Shown: positions 17,375-25,867, counted from the stretch's first letter. The stretch is DNA of 64,000 nt from Sediminihabitans luteus (GCF_002797595.1 NZ_PGFE01000001.1:1054001-1118000), one strand, 5' to 3'. The notes: generated from the sequence alone by a model not told the origin. Made by a program: numbers and translations.

Positions 17375-17755
17375 ATGACCACCGTCACCACCCTCGGCAT
17401 CACCGGCATGACGTGCGGCGCGTGCGTCGAGCACGTCACGAGCGACCTCGGCCAGGTGGCCGGCGTCGAGAGCGTGAGCGTCGAGCTGCGCGTCGGGCAG
17501 GCCTCGCGCGTGACCGTCACGTCCGACGACCCGCTCGACGAGGCCGAGCTCCGGGAGGCCGTCGACGAGTCCGGCTACGGGCTCGCGTCCCTCGCCGTGC
17601 AGGTCGACGCCGAGTCCGCGCAGGCCGCGGCCCAGGCCGCCGAGCGCGAGGCCGCCGAGGCCGCCGGCGGCGGGTGCTGCGGCGGCGGGTGCTGCGGCGG
17701 CGACGCGTCGGCACCGGAGCCCGTCACGTACGACCCGCGCATCCCCCGCGGCTGA
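17375..17755 (+). CDS. copZ: Copper chaperone CopZ with extra Cys-rich tail
   Basis: 126 residues. The HMA domain (1-70) contains the Cu(I) site GMTCGAC and ends SGYGLASL. A helical Ala/Glu linker is followed by a tail with two GGGCCGG units (about residues 102-112) adding four cysteines. Standard CopZ is about 70 residues, so the tail is an unusual addition that may hold extra copper or a second site. It lies 76 bp after csoR and 162 bp before copA. It would deliver Cu(I) to the CopA N-terminal HMA domain. Confidence 0.93.
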   Translation: MTTVTTLGITGMTCGACVEHVTSDLGQVAGVESVSVELRVGQASRVTVTSDDPLDEAELREAVDESGYGLASLAVQVDAESAQAAAQAAEREAAEAAGGGCCGGGCCGGDASAPEPVTYDPRIPRG

Positions 17756-17792
17756 GCACCGCGCCGAGCACCGCGCGCGCCAGACACTGCGC

Positions 17793-17853
17793 GCCGAGCA
17801 CGGGCCTAGGCACACCGACACGCGTGCCGCGTGTGCCCAACCCCGTGCTCGGC
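17793..17853 (+). other. Long hairpin between copZ and copA
   Basis: Perfect 12-base arms GCCGAGCACGGG (17793-17804) and CCCGTGCTCGGC (17842-17853) enclose a second stem, GGCACAC with GTGTGCC. The direct repeat TGAACGGCACCCAC follows twice before the copA ribosome site. There is no U-tract, so it is not a standard terminator. It could be an RNA-processing or stability element that lowers copA relative to copZ. Confidence 0.55.
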
Positions 17854-17917
17854 GGTGAACAGCACCCACCGTGAACGGCACCCACCCTGAACGGCACCCA
17901 CACCCACGGAGGCCACC

Positions 17918-20476
17918 ATGAGCAGCACCAACACCGGCAGCACCCCCGCCGGCACCCGCGAGCCCGACGCCCCGGCAGCACCCCTCGCCGAGGTCGAGCT
18001 CGCGGTCGACGGCATGACCTGCGCGTCGTGCGTCGCCCGCGTCGAGAAGAAGCTCGGCAAGGTCCCCGGCGTCACGGCGACCGTCAATCTCCCGCTCGAG
18101 TCCGCGCACGTCGTCCTCACGCAGGACGTGTCGGACGACGCGCTGCGGGCCGCCGTCGCGAGCGCCGGCTACACCGCACGGGTCACCCGTCGGCGCACGA
18201 CCCGGCCCGCCACCGACGCCGCGGCAGGACCGCGCGGCCACGCGGCGTCCGACCACAAGGGCACCGACCACACGAGCCCTGACCACGCCGGCATGGACCC
18301 CGCCGAGCATGCGCTCTCGGGCCACTCGATGGCCGAGGGGCACGTCATGGTCGAGGGCGAGGACACCTCCGCCCCGACGCCCGACCGCGGGGCCGACCTC
18401 AAGCGGCGCCTCGTCGTCTCCGCCGTGCTCGCGACCCCCGTGGTGCTGCTCTCGATGGTCCCGGCCCTCCAGTTCGACGGCTGGCAGTGGGTCGTCGCGG
18501 CGCTCGCCCTGCCGGTCGTGGTGTGGGGCGCGTGGCCGTTCCACGCGGCCGCGTTCCGGGCGGCCCGGCACGGCGCGTCCACCATGGACACGCTCGTGTC
18601 GATCGGCGTGATCGCCGCGACCCTGTGGTCGCTGTGGGCGCTGCTGCTCGGCGGCGCGGGCGAAATCGGCATGCAGATGCAGTTCACGCTGCTGCCCTCG
18701 CGCGAGCACCACGGCACGCCCGAGCTGTACTTCGAGGTCGCGGTCGTCGTCACGACGTTCCTGCTCGCGGGCCGCTGGGCCGAGCACCGGTCACGGCGCC
18801 GCGCGGGCGACGCGCTGCGCGCCCTGCTGGCGCTCGGCGCCAAGGACGCCGAGCGCGTGCTCGTCGACGCCGACGGCGACCCCCGCCGCGACGGCGGCCG
18901 CCTCGTGACCGAGCAGGTGCCCGTCGCCGCGCTCGCCGAGGGCGACCTGTTCACGGTGCGACCCGGCGCGACCGTCGCGACCGACGGCGTGGTCGTCGAG
19001 GGCACGAGCGCGGTCGACACCTCGCTCCTGACGGGCGAGCCCGTGCCCGTCGACGTGAGCCCGGGCGACGACGTGACGGGCGCGACCGTCAACACGTCGG
19101 GCCACCTGCTCGTCCGCGCGACCCGCGTGGGCGAGGAGACGACGCTCGCGCGCATCGGACGCCTCGTGACGCAGGCGCAGACCGGCAAGGCGCCCGTGCA
19201 GCGGCTCGCCGACCGCATCTCGGCGGTGTTCGTGCCGATCGTGCTCGCGATCGCGGTGCTGACGCTCGCCGGCTGGCTCGTCGCGGGCGCGGACGTCGCG
19301 TTCGCGTTCACCGCCGCCGTGGCCGTGCTGATCATCGCGTGCCCGTGCGCGCTCGGCCTCGCGACCCCGACCGCGCTGCTCGTCGGCACCGGCCGCGGCG
19401 CGCAGCTCGGCGTGCTCATCAAGGGCCCCGAGGTGCTCGAGTCCACGCGCCGCGTCGACACGATCGTGCTCGACAAGACCGGCACCGTGACGCAGCGGCG
19501 CATGGCGCTCGAGACCGTCGTCGCGGCCCCCGGCTCCGCCGAGGACGACGTCCTCGCGCACGCCGCCGTCGTCGAGGCCCTGAGCGAGCACCCCATCGCG
19601 CAGGCCGTCGCGGCCGCGGGGGCGTCGTCCGACACCTCCGACGCACCGCACGACGCCGGCGCCGACGGCGTCACCGTCGGCTCGCTCCAGGCGTTCGACT
19701 TCCGGTCGAGCGCGGGCGGCGGCGTCGAGGCCGTCGTGCGCCGTGCGCACGCCGGCCTCGGCACCGGCACCGACCTCGGGTCCCGACGCGTCGTCGTCGG
19801 TCAGCTCGCCTGGATCGGCGAGCAGGGCCTGACCGTCCCCACCGAGGTGTCGGACGCCGTCCGCGACGCCGAGTCGTCCGGCGCCACCGCCGTCGTGGCC
19901 GGGTGGGACGGCGCCGCGCGCGGCGTGCTCGTGCTGCGCGACCCCGTCAACGACACCTCCGCCGAGGCCGTCGCCGAGCTGACCGCGCTCGGACTGCGCC
20001 CCATCCTGCTCACGGGCGACTCCGAGGGCTCCGCGCTGACCGCGGCACGCGCCGTCGGGATCCCCGACGACGACGTGATCTCGCGCGTCCTGCCGCAGGA
20101 CAAGGTCGACGTCGTCGCCCGCCTGCGCGCCGAGGGCAAGGTCGTCGCGATGGTCGGCGACGGCGTCAACGACGCCGCGGCGCTCGCGGGTGCCGACCTC
20201 GGCCTCGCGATGGGCACCGGCACGGACGTCGCGATCGAGGCGTCCGACATCACGCTCGTGCGGGGCGACCTGCGCTCCGCGGCGACCGCGATCCGGCTCT
20301 CGCGCCGAACGCTGCGCGTGATCAAGCAGAACCTGTTCTGGGCGTTCGCGTACAACGTGGCGGCGATCCCGCTCGCCGCGGCCGGGCTGCTCAACCCGAT
20401 GATCGCGGGCGCCGCGATGGCGGCGAGCTCGGTCATCGTGGTCGGTAACTCGCTGCGCCTGCGCCGGGCCGGCTGA
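17918..20476 (+). CDS. copA: Copper-exporting P1B-type ATPase
   Basis: 852 residues. The N-terminal HMA domain has GMTCASC (about residues 31-37). A His/Asp-rich linker with several HxG and DH pairs covers about 105-145. The membrane part has the ion site CPC in IIACPCALGLATP. Catalytic motifs are LLTGEPVPV (actuator), DKTGTVT (phosphorylated Asp), SEHPIAQAV and GDGVNDAAALAGADLG. It pumps Cu(I) out of the cytosol at the cost of ATP. The ATG follows GGAGG. It is the last gene of the csoR-copZ-copA unit. The His-rich linker may be an additional metal sensor. Confidence 0.96.
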   Translation: MSSTNTGSTPAGTREPDAPAAPLAEVELAVDGMTCASCVARVEKKLGKVPGVTATVNLPLESAHVVLTQDVSDDALRAAVASAGYTARVTRRRTTRPATDAAAGPRGHAASDHKGTDHTSPDHAGMDPAEHALSGHSMAEGHVMVEGEDTSAPTPDRGADLKRRLVVSAVLATPVVLLSMVPALQFDGWQWVVAALALPVVVWGAWPFHAAAFRAARHGASTMDTLVSIGVIAATLWSLWALLLGGAGEIGMQMQFTLLPSREHHGTPELYFEVAVVVTTFLLAGRWAEHRSRRRAGDALRALLALGAKDAERVLVDADGDPRRDGGRLVTEQVPVAALAEGDLFTVRPGATVATDGVVVEGTSAVDTSLLTGEPVPVDVSPGDDVTGATVNTSGHLLVRATRVGEETTLARIGRLVTQAQTGKAPVQRLADRISAVFVPIVLAIAVLTLAGWLVAGADVAFAFTAAVAVLIIACPCALGLATPTALLVGTGRGAQLGVLIKGPEVLESTRRVDTIVLDKTGTVTQRRMALETVVAAPGSAEDDVLAHAAVVEALSEHPIAQAVAAAGASSDTSDAPHDAGADGVTVGSLQAFDFRSSAGGGVEAVVRRAHAGLGTGTDLGSRRVVVGQLAWIGEQGLTVPTEVSDAVRDAESSGATAVVAGWDGAARGVLVLRDPVNDTSAEAVAELTALGLRPILLTGDSEGSALTAARAVGIPDDDVISRVLPQDKVDVVARLRAEGKVVAMVGDGVNDAAALAGADLGLAMGTGTDVAIEASDITLVRGDLRSAATAIRLSRRTLRVIKQNLFWAFAYNVAAIPLAAAGLLNPMIAGAAMAASSVIVVGNSLRLRRAG

Positions 20477-20536
20477 CCCGGCCGGCGATCCTGCACCGCC
20501 AACCCCGCCCCCCCTGCCGACCCGGCGATCCTGCAC

Positions 20537-20598
20537 CGCCGAACCGGCGATCGTTGTCGGTCCGAGGCTCGAGATCGACCACGATCGCCGGTTCGGCG
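20537..20598. repeat. Palindromic intergenic element, copy D
   Basis: Eighteen-base perfect arms (20537-20554 and 20581-20598), starting CGCCGAACCGGCGATCGT, with a 26-base loop. It lies between convergent copA and the ABC permease, so it may end both transcripts. An A-tract follows on the + strand, where a terminator would need T. The core CGCCGAAC...GCGATC matches the elements at 33.9, 35.8 and 37.4 kb. The 19-base segment CCGGCGATCCTGCACCGCC also appears twice just upstream (about 20481 and 20522). Confidence 0.7.
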
Positions 20599-20631
20599 CG
20601 AAAAAGGGGAGGCGCAGAGGGGGCGGGGCCG

Positions 20632-21414
20632 TCAGCGGAACCGGCGGCCCTCGTCACGCCGGTACGCCGCCACGGCGAGAGCCGCGAACACCGCCGCCCA
20701 GCCGATCAGCACGACCCACGCGTACGCGTAGGCGGGCTCGCCCGTGAGGGTCTGCACGAGCACGTCGCGCGCGGCCCGGGTGGGGGTGAGCTCCGAGACC
20801 GTGTCGAGCCACGCAGGGAACAGGAACGGCGGCAGGAACAGCCCGCCGGCGAACGCGAGCGGGAACAGGATCACCTGGACCACGGGCAGCGCGGCCTTGG
20901 CGGGGAGCGAGTACCCGACGGCGAGGCCGAGCAGCGTGAACGGGACGGCGACGACGACGAGCGTCACGACCCCGACCAGGAGCTGGATCGCGCTCGGCGC
21001 GGCGGCGGTGAACAGCCACCCGATGAGCACGACCGGCACCACGCCGAACAGCGAGAAGATCATGCCGTTGACGATCCGCCCGACCATGCGCGGCAGCGGT
21101 CCCGCGGGCAGGGCCCGCACGAACGGGTCGAACGGCTGCTGCCGGTCCTCCGCGACACCGACCCCGTAGCTGAACAGGCACGCGGAGCACACCGCGAACA
21201 GGCTCAGGGACGCGACCGCGACGGTCGACTGCAGCGGGTCGCCCGCGACGGCGTCCTGCGGCACCACGAAGAAGAACATCGCGAGCGCCGGGAACACGAG
21301 GTTGCCGATCACGGCGATGGGCACGCGCACGGTCTCGAGGAACTGGAACCGGACGTGCAGCAGGCAGAGCGTGAGCACGCCCGGGCGGGCGGCCGTGGTC
21401 GTGGCGGCGCTCAT
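20632..21414 (-). CDS. ABC-2 type transporter permease
   Basis: 260 residues with six hydrophobic helices and the ABC-2 topology. The N-terminus MSAATTTAARPG lies ahead of TM1 at about residue 32; the last helices are at about 178-200 and 230-250. The ATG at 21414 overlaps the stop of the ATPase gene (ATGA), so the two are co-translated. Together they would export a drug, lipid or peptide; the substrate cannot be told. Confidence 0.9.
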   Translation of the reverse strand: MSAATTTAARPGVLTLCLLHVRFQFLETVRVPIAVIGNLVFPALAMFFFVVPQDAVAGDPLQSTVAVASLSLFAVCSACLFSYGVGVAEDRQQPFDPFVRALPAGPLPRMVGRIVNGMIFSLFGVVPVVLIGWLFTAAAPSAIQLLVGVVTLVVVAVPFTLLGLAVGYSLPAKAALPVVQVILFPLAFAGGLFLPPFLFPAWLDTVSELTPTRAARDVLVQTLTGEPAYAYAWVVLIGWAAVFAALAVAAYRRDEGRRFR

Positions 21415-22373
21415 CGGGCGCTCCTCTCGTCGGTCCGGACGGCGTCGTGCGCGACCATCTGCTCGAACGCCTCCTCGAGCGACGCCCCGCGGATCTCGAG
21501 GCCGTGGAACGGCGTGCCGGAGGTCACGAGCTCGCGCACGAGCGCGTCGGCGTCGGGGGTGTAGAGCTCCCACCGGGGGTCGCCCGCGGTGCCGGGGTCG
21601 GCGACGCGCTCGGCCCGCACGACCCCGGGCAGGGCGTCGAGCGGGGCGTCGCTGCGCACCAGGACGCGCCGCAGCGCGACCTGCGCGAGGGCGGTCTCGA
21701 GCGGGGCGTCGGCGCGCACGACCCCGCGGTCGATCACGACGACGCGTTGCGCGAGCTCCTGCACCTCCTCGAGGTAGTGGCTCGTCAGGAGCACCGTGCC
21801 GCCGTCCGCGTGGTATTCGCGGATCGCGGCCCACAGCGCCTGGCGCGCCCCGACGTCGAGCCCTGTCGTCGGCTCGTCGAGCAGGACGACGCGCGGCCGG
21901 CCGACGAGCGACAGCGCGACGGCGAGGCGACGCTTCTGGCCGCCCGAGAGCGACCCGGTCTGCCGCTTCGCGAGGTCGGCGAGGCCGAACCGGTCGAGCA
22001 GCTCGGCGGTGGGCACGCGCGACGGGTAGTGCCGGCCGACGAACTCGACGACCTCCCCGACGCGCAGCGTCGGCGGCAGCCCGGTCTCCTGCGGGGTGAG
22101 ACCGAGCGGCACGCGGCTCGCGGCGTCGCGCGGGTCGCCGCCGCCCAGGCGCACGGTCCCGGCGTCGGGTCGGCGCTGCCCGGACACGAGCGACAGGAGC
22201 GTCGACTTGCCCGCCCCGTTCGGCCCGAGCATGCCGACGAGCTCGCCCGGCCCGACGCTCAGCGACACGTCGTCGAGCGCCGTGACGTCGCCGAACCGCT
22301 TGGTCACGCGGTCGACCTCGACCAGCGTCGGTCCGGCCCGGCGGGCTGCTGCCCCACCTGGTCCCTCGGTCAT
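21411..22373 (-). CDS. ABC transporter ATP-binding protein
   Basis: 320 residues. Walker A is GPNGAGKST (about 50-58), the signature is LSGGQKRRLAVAL and Walker B is RVVLLDEPTTGLD, with an H-loop in LLTSHYLEEV. A C-terminal extension (about 230-320) is typical of DrrA-like exporters. The start overlaps the stop of the regulator gene (ATGA) and the stop overlaps the permease start. The four genes from 23354 leftward form one unit. Confidence 0.94.
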   Translation of the reverse strand: MTEGPGGAAARRAGPTLVEVDRVTKRFGDVTALDDVSLSVGPGELVGMLGPNGAGKSTLLSLVSGQRRPDAGTVRLGGGDPRDAASRVPLGLTPQETGLPPTLRVGEVVEFVGRHYPSRVPTAELLDRFGLADLAKRQTGSLSGGQKRRLAVALSLVGRPRVVLLDEPTTGLDVGARQALWAAIREYHADGGTVLLTSHYLEEVQELAQRVVVIDRGVVRADAPLETALAQVALRRVLVRSDAPLDALPGVVRAERVADPGTAGDPRWELYTPDADALVRELVTSGTPFHGLEIRGASLEEAFEQMVAHDAVRTDERSAR

Positions 22374-22684
22374 CGTCCTGCCCCTCCCAGGAGTGCGGTG
22401 ATGGTCTCGGTGTACTGCTCGAACGCACGACGACCTCGGGCCGTGAGCTCGACGTAGGTGGCGGGGGTCCGCCCCTCGTGGGTCTTGTGGACGACGACGT
22501 AGCCGGCGTCCTCGAGCTTGCGCAGGTGCGTCGAGAGGTTGCCCGCCGTCATGTCGAGCAGCGTCTGCAGCCGCGGGAACGAGAGTTTGTCGCCCGGGAC
22601 GAGCGCCGCGAGGGTCGCGACGACGCGCAGCCGGGACGCGGCGTGGATGACCGGGTCGAGGCCCGGGCCGCCGGGCTCAGCCAC
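22370..22684 (-). CDS. Winged-helix transcriptional regulator
   Basis: 104 residues. The helix-turn-helix LQTLLDMTAGNLSTHLRKLEDAGYVVV is followed by the wing KTHEGRTPATYVELTARGRRAFEQY, the small winged-helix type (ArsR/MarR-like) often found with ABC-2 exporters. The start is GTG. It overlaps the upstream membrane-protein gene by 8 bp and the ATPase by 4 bp. It probably represses its own operon through the palindromes near 23404-23431. Confidence 0.88.
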   Translation of the reverse strand: MAEPGGPGLDPVIHAASRLRVVATLAALVPGDKLSFPRLQTLLDMTAGNLSTHLRKLEDAGYVVVHKTHEGRTPATYVELTARGRRAFEQYTETITALLGGAGR

Positions 22685-23354
22685 CGGTCGCCGCCCGGCG
22701 CCGGGCGGCGCGCACCTCGGCGCCAGCCATGACGAGGAACCCGCCGCCGGCGGCGGTCGCGAGCAGGAGGTAGCTGCCGGGGTAGCCGACGTAGGGCGAG
22801 ACCGCGCCGACGAGCAGGATCCATGCGCCGAGCACGTAGACGCGGCGGTCGCCCCAGACGAGGGCGGTCAGGAAGTAGAGCATGCCGACCACGAGGCACG
22901 ACATCGCGTTGGCCGCGAGGCCCACGACGTCGGGGCTCGCGCCGGCCGTGGCGAGGCCGCCGAGCGTGACCGACATCGCGGTGAACGCGATCCCCCAGGC
23001 GATCCCGTACAGGGTGCCGACCTGCGCGCTCGGCCCGGCAATCCCCCGGCTGCGGCGCGTGGTGTGCACGACGGTCGTCGCGATGGCCGCGAGCACGAGC
23101 GTGCCGAACAGGACAAAGGCCCACGCCCCGGCGGCCGAGTCGGCGTTGTCGACGCTGAACCACAGCGCGCCGTAGCCGACGAGCCACGCGACGCCCCAGG
23201 TGCCGTAGACGACGCGGCCGTCCGGGGTGAGGTCGCGCGCGCGGTCCTGCTGCGCGCGGATGAGCCGCAGGCTCTCGGCCGGGTCGAGCGCGGCGTCGTC
23301 CTGCGGCGCCGGGCCGGTCCCGTCGCCCGTCGTGCGTCGTGCGTCGTCGATCAT
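22677..23354 (-). CDS. Membrane protein of the ABC/regulator operon
   Basis: 225 residues. A charged N-terminus (RLIRAQQDRARDLTPDGRVVYGTWG) precedes six hydrophobic helices (about 55-75, 80-95, 115-135, 140-158, 165-185, 190-210). No catalytic motif is seen and I do not recognise the family by name. It is the first gene of the operon that continues with the winged-helix regulator and the ABC exporter, with a GAGGGGGAAC ribosome site. It may act with the exporter or sense its substrate. Confidence 0.75.
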   Translation of the reverse strand: MIDDARRTTGDGTGPAPQDDAALDPAESLRLIRAQQDRARDLTPDGRVVYGTWGVAWLVGYGALWFSVDNADSAAGAWAFVLFGTLVLAAIATTVVHTTRRSRGIAGPSAQVGTLYGIAWGIAFTAMSVTLGGLATAGASPDVVGLAANAMSCLVVGMLYFLTALVWGDRRVYVLGAWILLVGAVSPYVGYPGSYLLLATAAGGGFLVMAGAEVRAARRRAATGG

Positions 23355-23403
23355 CGTGCGTTCCCCCTCGGATCGCGGTCGCCCGCCGTCGTCGGCGGGT
23401 AAC

Positions 23404-23431
23404 TTTGCGCTGCAAACTACTTTGCAAGTAG
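23404..23431. promoter_or_regulatory. Double palindrome, probable operator of the ABC operon
   Basis: Two adjacent inverted repeats, TTTGC-GCT-GCAAA (23404-23416) and CTACTT-TGC-AAGTAG (23417-23431), sit about 50-75 bp upstream of the first gene in one of the most AT-rich spots of the region. They are good candidates for the binding site of the operon's own winged-helix regulator. Confidence 0.55.
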
Positions 23432-23619
23432 ACCACCGTGGCGCTCACCGCGCAAGGGGCGGCCGCCCGCCGTCCGCCCGGGGGTCGCCCGGTGAACCTT
23501 CGCCGAACACTCCTCCCGAACCCCCCGCGACCCCTCCCCCGCAGGGCGCGCGCTGCCTACGGTGTGCTCGCCCGGCCTCGCCAGGGGCCGGCGCGCGACC
23601 TCACCCAAGGAGCCGCACC

Positions 23620-24420
23620 GTGACCGCCGTCGTCGCCCACCGGGGCAACTCGTCCGTTGCTCCCCAGAACACCCTCGCCGCCTTCGAGTCCGCCTGGCGG
23701 GCCGGGGCCGACATGATCGAGCTCGACCTGCGGCTCACGCGCGACGGCGAGGTCGTCGTGATCCACGACGCGACCGTCGACGCCACGACCGACGGCTCGG
23801 GCCGCGTCACCGTGCTCGACCGCCGCGCCGTGCGCTCGCTCGACGCGGGCACCTCCTTCGCGAGCGCCTACGCCGGTCAGCGCGTGCCGACGTTCGCCGA
23901 GGTCGTCGCGTTCCTCGCCGACCGGCCCGGCCTGCGGCTGCTCGTCGAGCTCAAGGGCGAGTGGACCCCGAGCGAGGTGCGGCTCGTCGCCGGGCCGCTC
24001 GCCGTCGCGGGGCTCACCTCGCGCGTCGTGGCGCAGAGCTTCTCGCGCGCGACCGTCGCCGCGCTGCGGGACGCCGCGCCCGCCGTCCGCCGCGGCCTGC
24101 TGCTCGCCGACGTTCCCGCCGACCTCGGCTCGGCGTGCGCGAGCCTCGGCGTCCACGCCTGCAACCCGCACGGGATCCTGCTCGCGCAGCAGCCCCGGCT
24201 GCTCGACGACCTGCACGCCGCCGGCATCCAGGTCATGGTGTGGACGCTCGACGAGCCCGACGAGTGGGCGTGGGCCGTCGAGCAGGGCGTCGACGCGATC
24301 ATCACCGACCGCCCCGACCGCCTCGTGGGCTGGCTCGCCGGGCGGGGCCACGCTCCCCTCGGCCGCGAGCGCCGGGGGTCGGACGTCGCGGCCGGCGTCC
24401 GCCTGCACGCGCACGCCTGA
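23620..24420 (+). CDS. Glycerophosphodiester phosphodiesterase
   Basis: 266 residues, cytosolic (no signal peptide). It hydrolyses glycerophosphodiesters to glycerol-3-phosphate and an alcohol. GDPD motifs are AHRGNSS at the N-terminus, ADMIELDLRLTRDGEVVVIHD (metal-ligand E and D), LLVELKGEW, and the C-terminal VMVWTLDEPDEW and GVDAIITDRPDRL. The usual PENT block reads PQNT. The GTG at 23620 follows AAGGAG, and TACGGT at 23558-23563 is a likely -10 box. It seems to be a single-gene unit. Confidence 0.92.
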   Translation: MTAVVAHRGNSSVAPQNTLAAFESAWRAGADMIELDLRLTRDGEVVVIHDATVDATTDGSGRVTVLDRRAVRSLDAGTSFASAYAGQRVPTFAEVVAFLADRPGLRLLVELKGEWTPSEVRLVAGPLAVAGLTSRVVAQSFSRATVAALRDAAPAVRRGLLLADVPADLGSACASLGVHACNPHGILLAQQPRLLDDLHAAGIQVMVWTLDEPDEWAWAVEQGVDAIITDRPDRLVGWLAGRGHAPLGRERRGSDVAAGVRLHAHA

Positions 24421-24427
24421 GCCCGGT

Positions 24428-24540
24428 CGTCGGACGGCGCGGGGCCGGGCGGGTCGTCAAGCCGGGCACGCGTCGGACGGCGCGGGGCCGGGCGGGTCGT
24501 CAAGCCGGGCACGCGTCGGACGGCGCGGGGCCGGGCACGC
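24428..24540. repeat. 43-bp tandem repeat, two full copies plus a part
   Basis: The unit begins CGTCGGACGGCGCGGGGCCG and contains GGGTCGTCAAGCCGGGCACG. Copies are at 24428-24470 and 24471-24513 (identical), and a truncated third is at 24514-24540. A degenerate trace follows to about 24570. It fills the gap between the phosphodiesterase gene and a convergent gene. Confidence 0.85.
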
Positions 24541-24625
24541 CGTCGGGCCGGCACGATCGTCAAGGGCACGCTCCGGGCGCGCTCGTCCGTGGCGCGCTCG
24601 CCGAGCTCCCGCTCGCGGGTGCTCG

Positions 24626-25855
24626 TCAGGGGGCGGCGAGGACGCCCGTGGCCGCCGCGCTCGGCGAGCCCGTGCTCGACGGCGCGGGTGTCGGCCCGGC
24701 GCCGTCCTGCTCGACGTCGCCGGAGCCCGAACCGTCGGTCCCGGTCTCCGCACCGGAACCGTCGGTGCCCGTGTCGGTCCCGGTGCCCGAGCCGTCGGTG
24801 CCCGTGTCGGTGCCGGTGCCGTCGGTGCCGGTGTCCGTGCCCGTGTCCGTCCCGGTGCCGTCAGTTCCGGAGCCGTCGGTGCCGGTGTCCGTGCCCGTGT
24901 CAGTGCCGTCCGTTCCGGTGCCGTCGGTGCCCGTGTCCGTCCCGGTCCCGTCCGTCCCGGTGCCCGAGCCGTCCTCGACGGCCGGGTCGTCGCCGGCCGG
25001 GGCCTCGTCGGCAGGAGCCTCGTCGGCGGGCACCTCGCCGGCCGGGGCGTCGTCGATCGGCGTCTCGTCGACCGACGCGCTGCGGTTCACGACGTGCGAG
25101 ATGCTCGACCCCGAGCCCTCGGTGCCGTTCAGCACGTCGGTGAGCGGCTTGCCGACGACCATCTCGAAGGCCGTGATGCCCGCGAGGATCACGCCGAACA
25201 CCGCGAGACAGGCGACGACGAGCCGGCGTCGCGTGCGCCGGCGCGGCGCGCCGTCCTCGGGATCCCCCACGCCGTCCGCACCGTCGGCACCCTCCGCGCC
25301 GTCCGCACCGTCGGCCCCCCGGCCCGCTGCGCCCGCGGGACCGACGCCGCCCGCGCCGTCCGACGCCGCCGCGAGGTCGAGGTCGTCGAGGCCCGGCAGC
25401 ACGCCCTGGACCGCGGTCGGCGAGGTCGAGAAGTCCGCGGTCTCGACCGTCACGCCGTCGATCCTGACGGTCTCGACCGACCCGTCGGCCTGGCCCGTGA
25501 GCGCCGCGTCGACCGCGACGTCGAGCACGGTCGTGCCGCCCGCCCGGCGCGCACCCGTGACGCGCACGGGCCGCACGGCCTTGACGGTGCGGTGCGCGCG
25601 CAGGATCGAGCGCGTGTAGAAGTAGTTGCCCAGCACGGTCAGCACCGACGCGATGCCGGCACCGATGATCGTGCCCGCGACCCCGAGGTACGACAGCGCG
25701 AGGGTCGAGCTGACCGCCGCGAGCGCGCTCGCGGTGATCTGGATCCCGCTGAGCCGTGGCGGCTCGGGCGTGCCCTTGTCGTCGTCCGCGGGCGCGACCG
25801 GGTCCGGCGTGCCCGTGGGGCGCGCCGGCTGCGGGGGTCGCTGCACGGTGGTCAC
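24626..25855 (-). CDS. Membrane protein with Gly-Thr-Asp repeat tail
   Basis: 409 residues. A Pro-rich N-terminus is followed by a TM pair (about residues 37-80), a middle region with a Gly/Ala/Asp collagen-like stretch (GADGADGAEGADGADG), one further TM (about 212-232) after the basic RRRTRRRL, and an extracytoplasmic tail of about 150 residues. The tail is built from TGTDG, TDTGTDG and SGTDG units, which in DNA form a tandem repeat at about 24735-24985. Such tails are usually flexible stalks. The GTG at 25855 is 6 bases after TAGCCT, a leaderless promoter. The function is not recognised. Confidence 0.75.
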   Translation of the reverse strand: MTTVQRPPQPARPTGTPDPVAPADDDKGTPEPPRLSGIQITASALAAVSSTLALSYLGVAGTIIGAGIASVLTVLGNYFYTRSILRAHRTVKAVRPVRVTGARRAGGTTVLDVAVDAALTGQADGSVETVRIDGVTVETADFSTSPTAVQGVLPGLDDLDLAAASDGAGGVGPAGAAGRGADGADGAEGADGADGVGDPEDGAPRRRTRRRLVVACLAVFGVILAGITAFEMVVGKPLTDVLNGTEGSGSSISHVVNRSASVDETPIDDAPAGEVPADEAPADEAPAGDDPAVEDGSGTGTDGTGTDTGTDGTGTDGTDTGTDTGTDGSGTDGTGTDTGTDTGTDGTGTDTGTDGSGTGTDTGTDGSGAETGTDGSGSGDVEQDGAGPTPAPSSTGSPSAAATGVLAAP

Positions 25856-25867
25856 GGGCCAAGGCTA
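25856..25867 (-). promoter_or_regulatory. Leaderless promoter of the repeat-tail gene
   Basis: On the minus strand TAGCCT (25862-25867), then 6 bases, then GTG at 25855. No ribosome-binding site is present. Confidence 0.55.

Noticed and set aside
20537-20606. Classical intrinsic terminator for copA
   Set aside because: The stem is strong, but an A-tract follows on the + strand and a T-tract precedes it on the minus strand, the wrong side for either transcript. I kept it as a palindromic repeat that may still stop transcription.
20632-22428. One 598-residue ABC fusion protein
   Set aside because: The N-terminal half is the ATPase gene read in a wrong frame. The permease has its own ATG at 21414 overlapping the ATPase stop.
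24428-24540. CRISPR array
   Set aside because: The 43-bp units are directly adjacent with no unique spacers, and no cas gene is present.
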